Origin: Candidatus Levyibacteriota bacterium
GTDB taxonomy: Bacteria > Patescibacteriota > Microgenomatia > Levybacterales > GWA1-39-11
Length of the DNA stretch: 12,110 bases
Assembly: GCA_016204525.1 (NCBI GenBank)
Contig: JACQKO010000021.1
Coordinates: 1 to 12,110 of the forward strand
Reading direction: 5' to 3'
Part shown: in pieces, positions 6,187-12,110 of the stretch
How positions within the stretch are numbered: the stretch's first letter is position 1
Layout of the letters: the number at the start of each line of letters is the position of its first letter
Notes under the pieces: model-generated
What the model was told of the DNA's origin: nothing
The model's database searches: none
The model's input: the letters and a program-made list of their open reading frames with translations, nothing else
Program-made: the position numbers and the translations under genes

Positions 6187-7497
6187 TTACTTGGGAAGGA
6201 ATGTTTTGATCAGTTTGGAGATTGGACCAAAAATTCCGCGGGTTAAGGAAAGATTTAGAGGACTCATGATTCCGTCTAAAAATGAACCTTCTTCTTGTGG
6301 GCGAAAACCCTTGGCAAAAAACAGGAGACCTACGGAGGTTGCAAAAGCCGGATTTTCAACATCGTCAATTAATCCCGTGACATTAGCCGGGATCCCTACG
6401 CGAACTGGCATTGAAAGCATTCTTTTTGCGCTTTCTTGCGCTCCGGCGGTTCTTGCTCCTCCTCCGGTAATTACGACTCCTGCCGGGGTTTGCGTTGCGA
6501 ATCCGCTTTTCTTAAGCTCAATACCCACAAATGTAAATAATTCGTTCAGGCGCGGTTTTATTATTCCGTCTACAAGCGTTTTTTGAGAAACTTTCTTTAG
6601 ATCCTCAACCAAATGAAGCCCTGCAAGATCAACCTCATCACTTGATTCCTCTTCCCCACTGGGCCGGAGGCCCTCGGGGCCGGAGGCTTCTCTGTGCTTT
6701 TTACCGTACTTTCTAGATAGATAGAGCTTAATCTTCTCAGCGCTCTCAAGAGATATTCGAAGCCCTATCGCAAGGTCATTCGTGATGTGGCGAGCACCAA
6801 TTGGTATAACAGAAGAATAAGACAATGCGCCGTCAACATATATACAAATATTTGTGATCCCGGCTCCGACATCAATAAGGATTACGCCAAGTTCGCGTTC
6901 CGTATCCGTAAGTACGGACAGTGCCGATGCAAGGCCAGAAAATACTACTTGCGAAACACCTACCCCTGCCTCTTGCTCAAGAACTCTTTGAACATTTTTA
7001 ACGGAAACCGAGTTTGCAGTAATTATGTGCGTATCAACTTCAAGTCTCACCCCTGTCATTCCTACGGGATCTTTTATCCCCGACTCTCCGTCAACCGTAA
7101 ATGTTTTTGGCAACACGTGAAGAATCGTAGTGGTTGAAGGCGTTGAGATGGCACCAGCCGCTTCAAGAACTCTTTGGACATCCTGAGGTCCTATTTCACC
7201 ATTGGGCGCAGATATTGCAACAATTCCTTTTGAATTCTGGCTTAAGATATGAATGCCCGACAATGAAACGAAAACCCGATCAACAGAATATCCTGCCATA
7301 CGTTCTGCGGCATCAAGCGATGCGTTAATTGAAGAAGCTGCTTCCTCTATATCAATGATTTGTCCTTTTCTTATTCCGCGAGAAGGAACTTCCGAAACTC
7401 CCAATATATTGATTCCTTCTTCCTGTATCTGGCCGATTATAGCTGCGATCTTTGAAGATCCAATATCAATACCAACGACAATTTTTGAATCCGCCAT
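6187..7497 (-). CDS. ftsA: cell division protein FtsA
   Basis: Actin-like ATPase that anchors FtsZ filaments to the membrane; 436 residues. Seen: the phosphate-1 loop VVGIDIGSSKIAA at 7-19, the 1C domain (about 85-165) that replaces the actin 1B domain, the phosphate-2 loop LIDVGAGITNICIY at 207-220, the adenosine motif VVITGGGA at 341-348, and the C-terminal amphipathic tail GPISKLIKTFLPK at 424-436, which would insert in the membrane. Residues about 269-283 (ASGPEGLRPSGEE) are an in-frame low-complexity insert encoded by a GC-rich palindrome, absent from the usual family pattern. The ATG at 7497 is preceded 6 nt upstream by a TAGTAT box in a repeat-rich spacer. It lies between the ftsQ-like gene and ftsZ, the classical position. 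Confidence 0.97.
   Translation of the reverse strand: MADSKIVVGIDIGSSKIAAIIGQIQEEGINILGVSEVPSRGIRKGQIIDIEEAASSINASLDAAERMAGYSVDRVFVSLSGIHILSQNSKGIVAISAPNGEIGPQDVQRVLEAAGAISTPSTTTILHVLPKTFTVDGESGIKDPVGMTGVRLEVDTHIITANSVSVKNVQRVLEQEAGVGVSQVVFSGLASALSVLTDTERELGVILIDVGAGITNICIYVDGALSYSSVIPIGARHITNDLAIGLRISLESAEKIKLYLSRKYGKKHREASGPEGLRPSGEEESSDEVDLAGLHLVEDLKKVSQKTLVDGIIKPRLNELFTFVGIELKKSGFATQTPAGVVITGGGARTAGAQESAKRMLSMPVRVGIPANVTGLIDDVENPAFATSVGLLFFAKGFRPQEEGSFLDGIMSPLNLSLTRGIFGPISKLIKTFLPK
6661..6687. repeat. GC-rich palindromic insert within ftsA
   Basis: GGGCCGGAGGC occurs twice (6661-6671 and 6677-6687). Between and across the copies GGGCC, GGCCC and GGGCC alternate (6661-6665, 6669-6673, 6677-6681), so either of two hairpins can form. 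The block is far richer in GC than the surrounding gene and is read in frame as GPEGLRPSGE. Confidence 0.7.
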
Positions 7498-7502
7498 AAT
7501 TT

Positions 7503-7620
7503 AATACTACCAATACTACAAATGTCACCAATACTACCAATATTTCAATGAGATCATTGAATTATTTGAAATTGGTAGTATTGGTACTGTATTAGTAGTA
7601 TTTCTCTTATGGTAGTATAT
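7503..7620. repeat. hairpin-forming repeat array between ftsQ and ftsA
   Basis: The spacer consists of copies of ATACTACCAAT on one side and of its complement on the other. ACCAATACTACCAAT at 7527-7541 pairs perfectly with ATTGGTAGTATTGGT at 7571-7585, and the centre holds a second perfect stem, TTCAATGA (7544-7551) with TCATTGAA (7554-7561) around two bases. Further degenerate copies lie at 7503-7519 and 7590-7618. The innermost copy on the ftsA side supplies the -10-like TAGTAT before ftsA. Confidence 0.8.
7504..7512 (-). promoter_or_regulatory. possible ftsA promoter embedded in the repeat
   Basis: On the minus strand TGG precedes TAGTAT (7509-7504), an extended -10-like element ending 6 nt before the ftsA ATG. 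A TTGGTG lies 17 nt further upstream as a weak -35. If used, the ftsA transcript would be leaderless. Confidence 0.4.
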
Positions 7621-7623
7621 GCG

Positions 7624-8046
7624 TCAGAATTTTACAATAGGCTGCTCAAACCGAAGATCTATAAGCGTAGGCTTCTTGTTGTCTATTGTAAGTTTATTAA
7701 GAATCAATTCCAAAGACACAATCTGCCAGCGAGCCTCCTTGTTTTTTGAGAAATATACCTTTGGTCCATCTTTAATCTGGCCAATAATTATTCCTGAGGA
7801 AGAACCCTCAATCAATGTCTCCATAATAAAATTTCTATCGGATAGGACTTTAGATAAGTCGTTCCTTGTGGCGAGTTCTGAAACGGGTTTTATAATTGAG
7901 TTTTTTTGCTCGCTGCCAACTCTTAAAAGCGGCGGTAAATTTTTAATGGAAAGCACTAGTAATACAAGTGCGTTAACGACCATTGATACAATTAGTATTC
8001 TAAAAAATACTTGTTTTATTTCTCTTTTAACTTTTCTTCTTACCAT
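7624..8046 (-). CDS. ftsQ: short FtsQ/DivIB-like division protein
   Basis: A 140-residue bitopic membrane protein: basic cytoplasmic N-terminus (MVRRKVKREIKQ), one membrane helix at about 14-34, and an outer domain of about 105 residues. The C-terminus PTLIDLRFEQPIVKF resembles the final strands of the FtsQ/DivIB beta domain, and the location between murG and ftsA is the classical ftsQ position. FtsQ links the early Z-ring to FtsW/FtsI. It is only half the usual length: the POTRA domain that should follow the helix has no room, the outer part beginning almost at once with beta-domain-like sequence (SELATRNDLSKVL). The ATG lies inside the end of murG (20-nt overlap), preceded by AGGGGAAG as a possible ribosome binding site. 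Gene reality is likely; the FtsQ assignment rests on position, topology and the C-terminal motif. Confidence 0.65.
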   Translation of the reverse strand: MVRRKVKREIKQVFFRILIVSMVVNALVLLVLSIKNLPPLLRVGSEQKNSIIKPVSELATRNDLSKVLSDRNFIMETLIEGSSSGIIIGQIKDGPKVYFSKNKEARWQIVSLELILNKLTIDNKKPTLIDLRFEQPIVKF

Positions 8047-9187
8047 AAACTTCCCCTACTACATCCGCGATTCTCTTAGCCGCATCTTTTATAATAAACC
8101 TCTGAACGTTTCCCATATTCTTTTGATATTTTTTTTGATCGCGAAACATTTTATGAATTAGATTTAAAACTTTTCCTGCCGTTGCATCGTTTTCTTCTAT
8201 AAACTCGCTTACCCCTAATTCTTTCAAAAAAATTGAGTTAGAAATTTGCTCCTCATTTTGCCCATGTGGAAGGGGAATAAGTAGGCTCATTTTGCGAGCT
8301 GCCATAATTTCAAATATAATATTTGCCCCTGATCTTGAGATGATAAGATCGCAATTTTCAAATACGTCCCCTATCTCATCAGGGTATATAAATTTCTTCA
8401 GGATATATTTTTTTTGTAGATTTTGCGGTAGGGTTTTTTGTTTGTTAAAAAGCATTTCAAAGTCACGAAACTTAAGGCTATCCCCCGTCTGGTGAATGAT
8501 TACGAAATCAGAAGCTAGCTCCGAAAGAATTTCAGAAATTATTGAATTTATAAAATGAGAGCCGGTGCTCCCTCCGGTAATATATATTGTCCTACCAGAC
8601 TCGCCACCCGCCTCGCCGAATCGAGGCGAGAGCCTAGGCGGGCTATCCGGAATCAAAATTTTTTTCTTAGGCTTAAAAATCTCGCCCCTTACTGGATTGC
8701 CTGTTATTACAACCTTATCTCTTGGGAAAAAAACAGTTGAGCTTTCAAACGAAACGCATATTCTCTTGGCAAATTTACTTATTATTTTGCTTGCGAGTCC
8801 TGCCTTCTGCGTTTGCTCATGCAATACAACCGGAATGTTAAGAACTCTTGCAGCCAATGACACGGGAAGACCAATATATCCTCCAAAAGTTAAAACTATA
8901 TCCGGTTTTGCACGGGAAAGAATCCTAATAGATGCAAGGAGTCCAATTGGGGTCTTCAGAAGAGATGTGATAGTGTAGGCTGTAAATTTTCTCTGAAAGC
9001 GTCCTGTTTTCACTTCGTAAAATGAAAGTCCTTCCTCTTTTGATACTCTGTATTCAAGACTTACGCTTCTGTCGTCTTCAAAGGGGTAACGACGACCGGC
9101 AATTATAATATCTACCCCACGCTCCTTAAGCTCTTTGATTAAACTATACGCGGGGGAAAAATGACCCCCAGTAATGAGTACTCTCAT
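8027..9187 (-). CDS. murG: UDP-GlcNAc:lipid I GlcNAc transferase MurG
   Basis: Peripheral membrane GT-B glycosyltransferase that converts lipid I into lipid II; 386 residues. Seen: the N-terminal TGGHFSPA loop at 6-13, TFGGYIGLPVSLAA at 100-113, PVVLHEQ at 119-125, the second-domain glycine loop ITGGSTGSHFIN at 203-214, HQTG at 232-235, and the UDP-GlcNAc-binding block SRSGANIIFEIMAA at 284-297 followed by LIPLPHGQNEEQISNS at 303-318. Residues about 181-199 (SPPRLSPRFGEAGGESGR) in the inter-domain region are an in-frame insert encoded by a GC-rich palindrome. The start at 9187 places the glycine-rich loop at the very N-terminus as usual. A 73-nt repeat-containing spacer separates it from ftsW; the 3' end overlaps the ftsQ-like gene by 20 nt. 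Confidence 0.95.
   Translation of the reverse strand: MRVLITGGHFSPAYSLIKELKERGVDIIIAGRRYPFEDDRSVSLEYRVSKEEGLSFYEVKTGRFQRKFTAYTITSLLKTPIGLLASIRILSRAKPDIVLTFGGYIGLPVSLAARVLNIPVVLHEQTQKAGLASKIISKFAKRICVSFESSTVFFPRDKVVITGNPVRGEIFKPKKKILIPDSPPRLSPRFGEAGGESGRTIYITGGSTGSHFINSIISEILSELASDFVIIHQTGDSLKFRDFEMLFNKQKTLPQNLQKKYILKKFIYPDEIGDVFENCDLIISRSGANIIFEIMAARKMSLLIPLPHGQNEEQISNSIFLKELGVSEFIEENDATAGKVLNLIHKMFRDQKKYQKNMGNVQRFIIKDAAKRIADVVGEVYGKKKS
8607..8642. repeat. GC-rich palindromic insert within murG
   Basis: The block has an outer stem CCCGCCT (8607-8613) with AGGCGGG (8636-8642) and an alternative inner stem CGCCTCG (8609-8615) with CGAGGCG (8622-8628); GCCTAGGC at 8632-8639 is itself palindromic. 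It is much richer in GC than the surrounding gene and is translated in frame as part of LSPRFGEAGGESG. Confidence 0.75.
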
Positions 9188-9213
9188 ATGTTAGTATCTA
9201 AGTTTTAAGTTTT

Positions 9214-9249
9214 TAAGATTTAAGAGATCTTCTTACATCTTAAATCTTA
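9214..9249. repeat. inverted repeat between ftsW and murG
   Basis: TAAGATTTAAGA (9214-9225) is perfectly complementary to TCTTAAATCTTA (9238-9249) around a 12-nt loop. Partial copies of CATCTTA(AATC) continue to 9256 and of AAGTTTTAAG back to 9200. It fills most of the 73-nt spacer. There is no following T-run on the minus strand typical of a strong terminator; it may be a weak attenuator or a processing hairpin. Confidence 0.65.
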
Positions 9250-9260
9250 CATCTTACTGA

Positions 9261-10331
9261 CTAAAACCTCCTTTGCGCTATATTTAGCAGGATGCCGATT
9301 GCAATAAAGTTTATTATTAACGACGAGCCTCCGTATGAGACAAAAGGCAAGGTAACTCCGGTTAACGGAACTAAAATAACTTGAGACGCAAGATTAACAA
9401 ATGCCTGAATGCTTATGAAACTAATTATACCTGCTCCAAGCAATTTTCCAAAAGTATCCCGTGCGCCTGAAACAATGTAAAATCCTGTGATCGTAAGCGC
9501 AACAAAACAACCGATCAGGAAAATTGCACCAATAAGTCCTGCTTCTTCTGCAAAGATTGCAAAAATAGAATCGGTCGTTAACTCCGGTAAATATGCATAT
9601 TTTTGAATAGAGCTTCCAAACCCAAGCCCAAATAAGCCTCCGGATCCAAGAGCGATCAGTATCTGCTTAATGTGGTATGGAGCTGATTGCAAGTTCTTGG
9701 GATCAAAATTTTGGAACGCCAGCAACCTTTCAAGCCTATAGGGAGCAATTTTAATTAAAGCAAATATGCTTCCTGCCATTAATATTGTTATCATAATCAT
9801 GTCGCGAATTGGCGCTCCGGACAAAAAATAAACTACCGCAGAAGTAGCAGCAACAATAAAAGCGGTTCCCAAGTCCGGCTCAATCGCCACTAAAAGAACC
9901 GCAAGCAAGAAAAGCAAGAGAAATGCTATTAGGCGTCCTTTTTCCTTTGCGGACAACCATGCGGCAAGGTAGATCGTCATAGTTATCTTAAACATCTCTG
10001 ACGGCTGAAGAACTATAAAACCTAAATTGAGCCAGCGATGGGCCCCTTTAAGCTTAAGGCCGACACCCGGTAAAAATACAAGGATCAAAAGCAATAAGGT
10101 CGAAAGTAAAAGCGGCAGGGCCAGTACGTAATATTTCTTATAATCAATCTTTGAAACAATAAAACATGCGACAATTCCCAAGACAAACCATACCGCCTGA
10201 TTTTTAACAAAATAATATTTGTCTCCTATTGACAATAAAGCTGAATACGTTGAGCTTTCATAGAGAATAAATACCCCAATAAGGGAAAGTAGCACTGATA
10301 TTGAGAAGAGGAAAAGAGCGGATTTACTCAT
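9261..10331 (-). CDS. ftsW: peptidoglycan glycosyltransferase FtsW (SEDS family)
   Basis: Polytopic membrane enzyme that polymerises lipid II at the division septum with a partner class B PBP; 356 residues with about ten hydrophobic segments. Seen: YESSTYSAL at about 24-32, KGAHRWLNLGFIVLQPSEM at about 94-112, the LGTAFIVAA helix near 154, the long outer loop with GLGFGSSIQKYAYLPELTTD at about 235-254 followed by SIFAIFAEEAG, and the closing block PLTGVTLPFVSYGGSSLI at about 323-340. The Asp of the TTDSIFA segment corresponds to the conserved essential Asp of SEDS enzymes; Phe is replaced by Ser beside it. Position between mraY and murG supports FtsW over RodA. It starts 23 nt after mraY without a visible ribosome binding site. 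Confidence 0.93.
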   Translation of the reverse strand: MSKSALFLFSISVLLSLIGVFILYESSTYSALLSIGDKYYFVKNQAVWFVLGIVACFIVSKIDYKKYYVLALPLLLSTLLLLILVFLPGVGLKLKGAHRWLNLGFIVLQPSEMFKITMTIYLAAWLSAKEKGRLIAFLLLFLLAVLLVAIEPDLGTAFIVAATSAVVYFLSGAPIRDMIMITILMAGSIFALIKIAPYRLERLLAFQNFDPKNLQSAPYHIKQILIALGSGGLFGLGFGSSIQKYAYLPELTTDSIFAIFAEEAGLIGAIFLIGCFVALTITGFYIVSGARDTFGKLLGAGIISFISIQAFVNLASQVILVPLTGVTLPFVSYGGSSLIINFIAIGILLNIAQRRF

Positions 10332-10354
10332 CTAAAAAGAGTCTATCTTATCTT

Positions 10355-11359
10355 CTAGATAAAGGCAATGTAGAGCCCTAGGAGTGCAAAAACTACTCCC
10401 AAAAGCCACGCCCTCATAACTATCTTCGGCTCTTCCCACCCGCGCTTGACAAAGTAAACATGAATTGGGGTAGCAGGAAGTATTCGTCTGTTCAGGAAAC
10501 GGCGCGATAGAATTTGAAGAAGAGTAGAGCCAACTTCTAAAACAAAGACTCCGCCAATTAGCGCCACTGAGAGAGGTTTCCCTGTTAACAATCCTATTAC
10601 CGCAAGTACTGCTCCAAGGGACAGTGCCCCAACATCTCCAAGCCAAATCCGTGCCTTATATATATTGAAGTAAAGAAAAGCCAAGGAGCTTCCCAATAAG
10701 ATTGCAATAAATAAAGAAAGAAATGGATCAAGAATTGCACCTGCTACTGCTAAAAAGGCAACCAGGCAAATAATAAGAAGGCCTGTCGCGAGTCCGTCCA
10801 AACCATCTGAAAAGTTTACCGCATTGGCAAATGATACTATAACAAAAGCCGCAAAAAATATATATATAATTCCAAGCGTTATTTCTCCGAACCAATGGAC
10901 ATAAACAAACGAATAGCCAAGTTGAAAGTACATTACAGCGCCTATTATTAGTGCAAGAGCCCATTGAATTGCGAATTTATGAACCAGCTTTAATCCAAAC
11001 ACGCCAGAATGTGTATTAAATATTTTCCTCAAATCATCATAAAACCCCAAGGCTCCAAACCCGACGAATGTGAAAAGCAAAGCAAATAATTCCCAGAATT
11101 TTACATCTATTCCAAGCAGCCCATATGTCCAAAGACTAAGAAAAGTCACGACTAAGATGATTAAAAGCCCGCCACCAAAAGGCGTACCTACTTTCCAATC
11201 TGAAAGTCTATCTAATAATCTTACTCTTTGGTTAAAAACATCGCGTGTTTTCTGCTTCTGCTTCCTAAGCTTAATTTTATATAAGAAATCTATAAATGGA
11301 ACCAATAAAACTGCGGTTATAAAAAGGGACAGTATCGCAAACCCAAAAACTTGCGCCAT
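10355..11359 (-). CDS. mraY: phospho-MurNAc-pentapeptide transferase MraY
   Basis: Integral membrane enzyme that transfers phospho-MurNAc-pentapeptide to undecaprenyl phosphate, making lipid I; 334 residues, about ten membrane helices. Seen: GTPFGGGLLI at 58-67, the DD motif GFYDDLRK at 105-112, NAVNFSDGLDGLA at 179-191 (catalytic Asp region), WLGDVGALSLG at 239-249 (Mg-binding Asp) and TPIHVYFVKRGWEEPKIVMR at 297-316. The last block normally reads PLHHHFE..GW; here only the first His of the HHH triad remains. Ordinarily murD follows; here ftsW comes next. A perfect TATAAT overlaps the upstream murF stop codon and lies 8 nt before this ATG, giving mraY a likely promoter of its own. Confidence 0.95.
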   Translation of the reverse strand: MAQVFGFAILSLFITAVLLVPFIDFLYKIKLRKQKQKTRDVFNQRVRLLDRLSDWKVGTPFGGGLLIILVVTFLSLWTYGLLGIDVKFWELFALLFTFVGFGALGFYDDLRKIFNTHSGVFGLKLVHKFAIQWALALIIGAVMYFQLGYSFVYVHWFGEITLGIIYIFFAAFVIVSFANAVNFSDGLDGLATGLLIICLVAFLAVAGAILDPFLSLFIAILLGSSLAFLYFNIYKARIWLGDVGALSLGAVLAVIGLLTGKPLSVALIGGVFVLEVGSTLLQILSRRFLNRRILPATPIHVYFVKRGWEEPKIVMRAWLLGVVFALLGLYIAFI

Positions 11360-11367
11360 GAAATTTA

Positions 11368-11397
11368 ATTATAGTCCGAATACAGGCTCGGACGCAA
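11368..11397 (-). promoter_or_regulatory. mraY promoter overlapping the murF stop codon
   Basis: On the minus strand TATAAT (11373-11368) contains the TAA stop of murF and ends 8 nt before the mraY ATG, the same spacing as at ileS. TTGCGT lies 18 nt upstream (11397-11392) as a weak -35. The transcript would be leaderless or nearly so. Confidence 0.5.
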
Positions 11398-12110
11398 TAA
11401 GTGAAAAAGAATTATAAGCTTCCCTACCTTCAAATACAACTACATCTGACGCTCCGACATTCTTTTCTATAAACTTTGCAATCTTCACAGGAGGCCAAAC
11501 CTGAACTAGACAAAGAGATTTTTCTTGTGCAATTCCCGAAATTAATAGTTTGTAGTAATTGTCATTTGTTAAAAAAAGATAGTCGCATACTTTCCCTATT
11601 TCCTTTCCTAACTCTAAATGATCTTGATATGCATTCTTACCAAGCTCCGAAAAAGGCTCTAAGACTAAAATTCTTTTACCTTTATATAACTTCATGTATT
11701 CGATTGCAGTTCTTGTCGAATTAATGTGGGTATTATAGGTGTCGTTTATCAAAATTACGCCTGCGGCGGTTCGTGATGCATCCATGGTTCTTGGCAGAGG
11801 AGAAAGCTTTGCTATCTGCTTTCTAATTAGTGAAAAATCTATTCCTAAATACAGGCCTAAAAAAATCCCCGGAAGAAGATTTTCTACATTTTGAATTCCT
11901 ATCAGTTTAATATTTGAAAACTTATATTTTCTACCGAAAACACTAACACCAAAAGATATTGAAAATTTACTAAGTTTTACATCTAGCGCTTTAATATCAG
12001 CTTGCCCCGCCGAAGCTTTAGCGAAGGCCGGGGACCGCGAACTTTCATCCTGAAACGAAAAAACAAATTTTTTATACTTAATCTGATCATATAAAGACAT
12101 TGTGTTAGCA
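11369..12110 (-). CDS. murF: MurF-like UDP-MurNAc-tripeptide:D-Ala-D-Ala ligase, C-terminal part
   Basis: The frame is open to the right edge, so the 5' part with the ATP-binding P-loop is missing; the Met at 12100 need not be a start. The visible 247 or so residues cover the end of the Mur ligase central domain and the whole C-terminal domain: LIGIQNVENLLPGIFLG, VILINDTYNTHINSTRTAIE (family IDDSYNANP.S), and GKRILVLEPFSELGKNAYQDH (family VLGDM.ELG....H). The cytoplasmic MurF adds D-Ala-D-Ala to the precursor. Several residues differ from consensus: IDD is IND, YNANP is YNTHI, GDM is EPF, and the final GS/GRG-type loop is FEGREAYNS, so this is divergent. The segment RSPAFAKASAGQAD (about 20 residues after the edge-proximal Met) is an in-frame palindromic insert. 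Position directly before mraY supports MurF. Confidence 0.8.
   Translation of the reverse strand, partial: ANTMSLYDQIKYKKFVFSFQDESSRSPAFAKASAGQADIKALDVKLSKFSISFGVSVFGRKYKFSNIKLIGIQNVENLLPGIFLGLYLGIDFSLIRKQIAKLSPLPRTMDASRTAAGVILINDTYNTHINSTRTAIEYMKLYKGKRILVLEPFSELGKNAYQDHLELGKEIGKVCDYLFLTNDNYYKLLISGIAQEKSLCLVQVWPPVKIAKFIEKNVGASDVVVFEGREAYNSFSLIASEPVFGL
12005..12033. repeat. GC-rich palindromic insert within murF
   Basis: CCCCGCC (12005-12011) pairs with GGCCGGGG (12026-12033) with one bulged C, around a loop containing AAGCTTTAGC. The block is translated in frame as AFAKASAG, a peptide I associate with many unrelated proteins of Patescibacteria, indicating a dispersed repeat rather than a part of MurF. 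Confidence 0.75.

Noticed and set aside
7503..7620. CRISPR array
   Set aside because: The repeated word is short, degenerate and inverted, with no regular spacers and no cas genes.
8027..8046. Frameshift joining murG to the ftsQ-like gene
   Set aside because: Both ends look natural: murG ends in a usual lysine-rich tail and the next gene begins with a typical basic tail plus helix and a possible ribosome binding site.
7619..8161. 180-codon open frame on the plus strand opposite the ftsQ-like gene and the end of murG
   Set aside because: It is antisense to two supported genes, has no recognisable motif or promoter, and its composition fits a shadow frame.
10332..10646. Second open frame on the minus strand inside mraY
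   Set aside because: It overlaps the conserved C-terminal half of MraY in another frame and shows no protein family features.
10855..10870. TA microsatellite within mraY
   Set aside because: A short TA run within coding sequence of an AT-rich genome; it is translated normally as part of a membrane helix.

Overview
The window looks like a chromosomal segment of a Candidate Phyla Radiation (Patescibacteria) bacterium, most likely Microgenomates-like. This is inferred from gene content and sequence style, not from a marker search. The clues are an AT-rich sequence with tight spacing; a eukaryotic/archaeal-type (type 2) isoleucyl-tRNA synthetase; a compact division/wall (dcw) cluster with a very short FtsQ; a stand-alone RnfD-like membrane protein; and short GC-rich palindromes inside reading frames that encode peptides of a kind common in these genomes (for example AFAKASAG in murF).

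Layout. Positions 1-3027 (minus strand) hold ileS, followed with an 8-nt overlap by the first 70 codons of a RodA/FtsW-family (SEDS) gene that runs off the left edge. Positions 3028-3200 are a divergent promoter region with an imperfect inverted repeat. Positions 3201-4325 (plus strand) hold a two-gene unit: an RnfD/NqrB-like membrane protein directly followed by a small DUF4258-like protein. This unit meets a convergent orphan gene (4322-4963, minus) at a shared TTAA. From 5033 to the right edge, all on the minus strand, lies the dcw cluster in transcription order: murF (5' end outside the window), mraY, ftsW, murG, ftsQ-like, ftsA, ftsZ. The murD, murC, murB and ddl genes often found in such clusters are not here.

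How the genes fit together. MurF, MraY and MurG make the lipid-linked cell-wall precursor. FtsW, and the SEDS protein at the left edge, polymerise glycan strands at the septum or side wall. FtsZ forms the division ring, FtsA ties it to the membrane, and the FtsQ-like protein is the periplasmic/extracytoplasmic linker. ileS and the RnfD-like gene share a divergent promoter region.

Points worth a second look: (i) three different GC-rich palindromic inserts in frame inside murF, murG and ftsA; (ii) promoter -10 boxes only 6-8 nt from the start codons of ileS, rnfD-like, ftsA and mraY, implying leaderless mRNAs; (iii) an IleRS whose editing-domain and HIGH motifs depart from consensus; (iv) an FtsQ that appears to lack its POTRA domain; (v) an RnfD homologue without the usual flavinylation motif or Rnf partners; (vi) elaborate hairpin repeats in three spacers. 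No RNA gene, CRISPR array or transposon was seen, and no gene-free stretch exceeds 175 bases.
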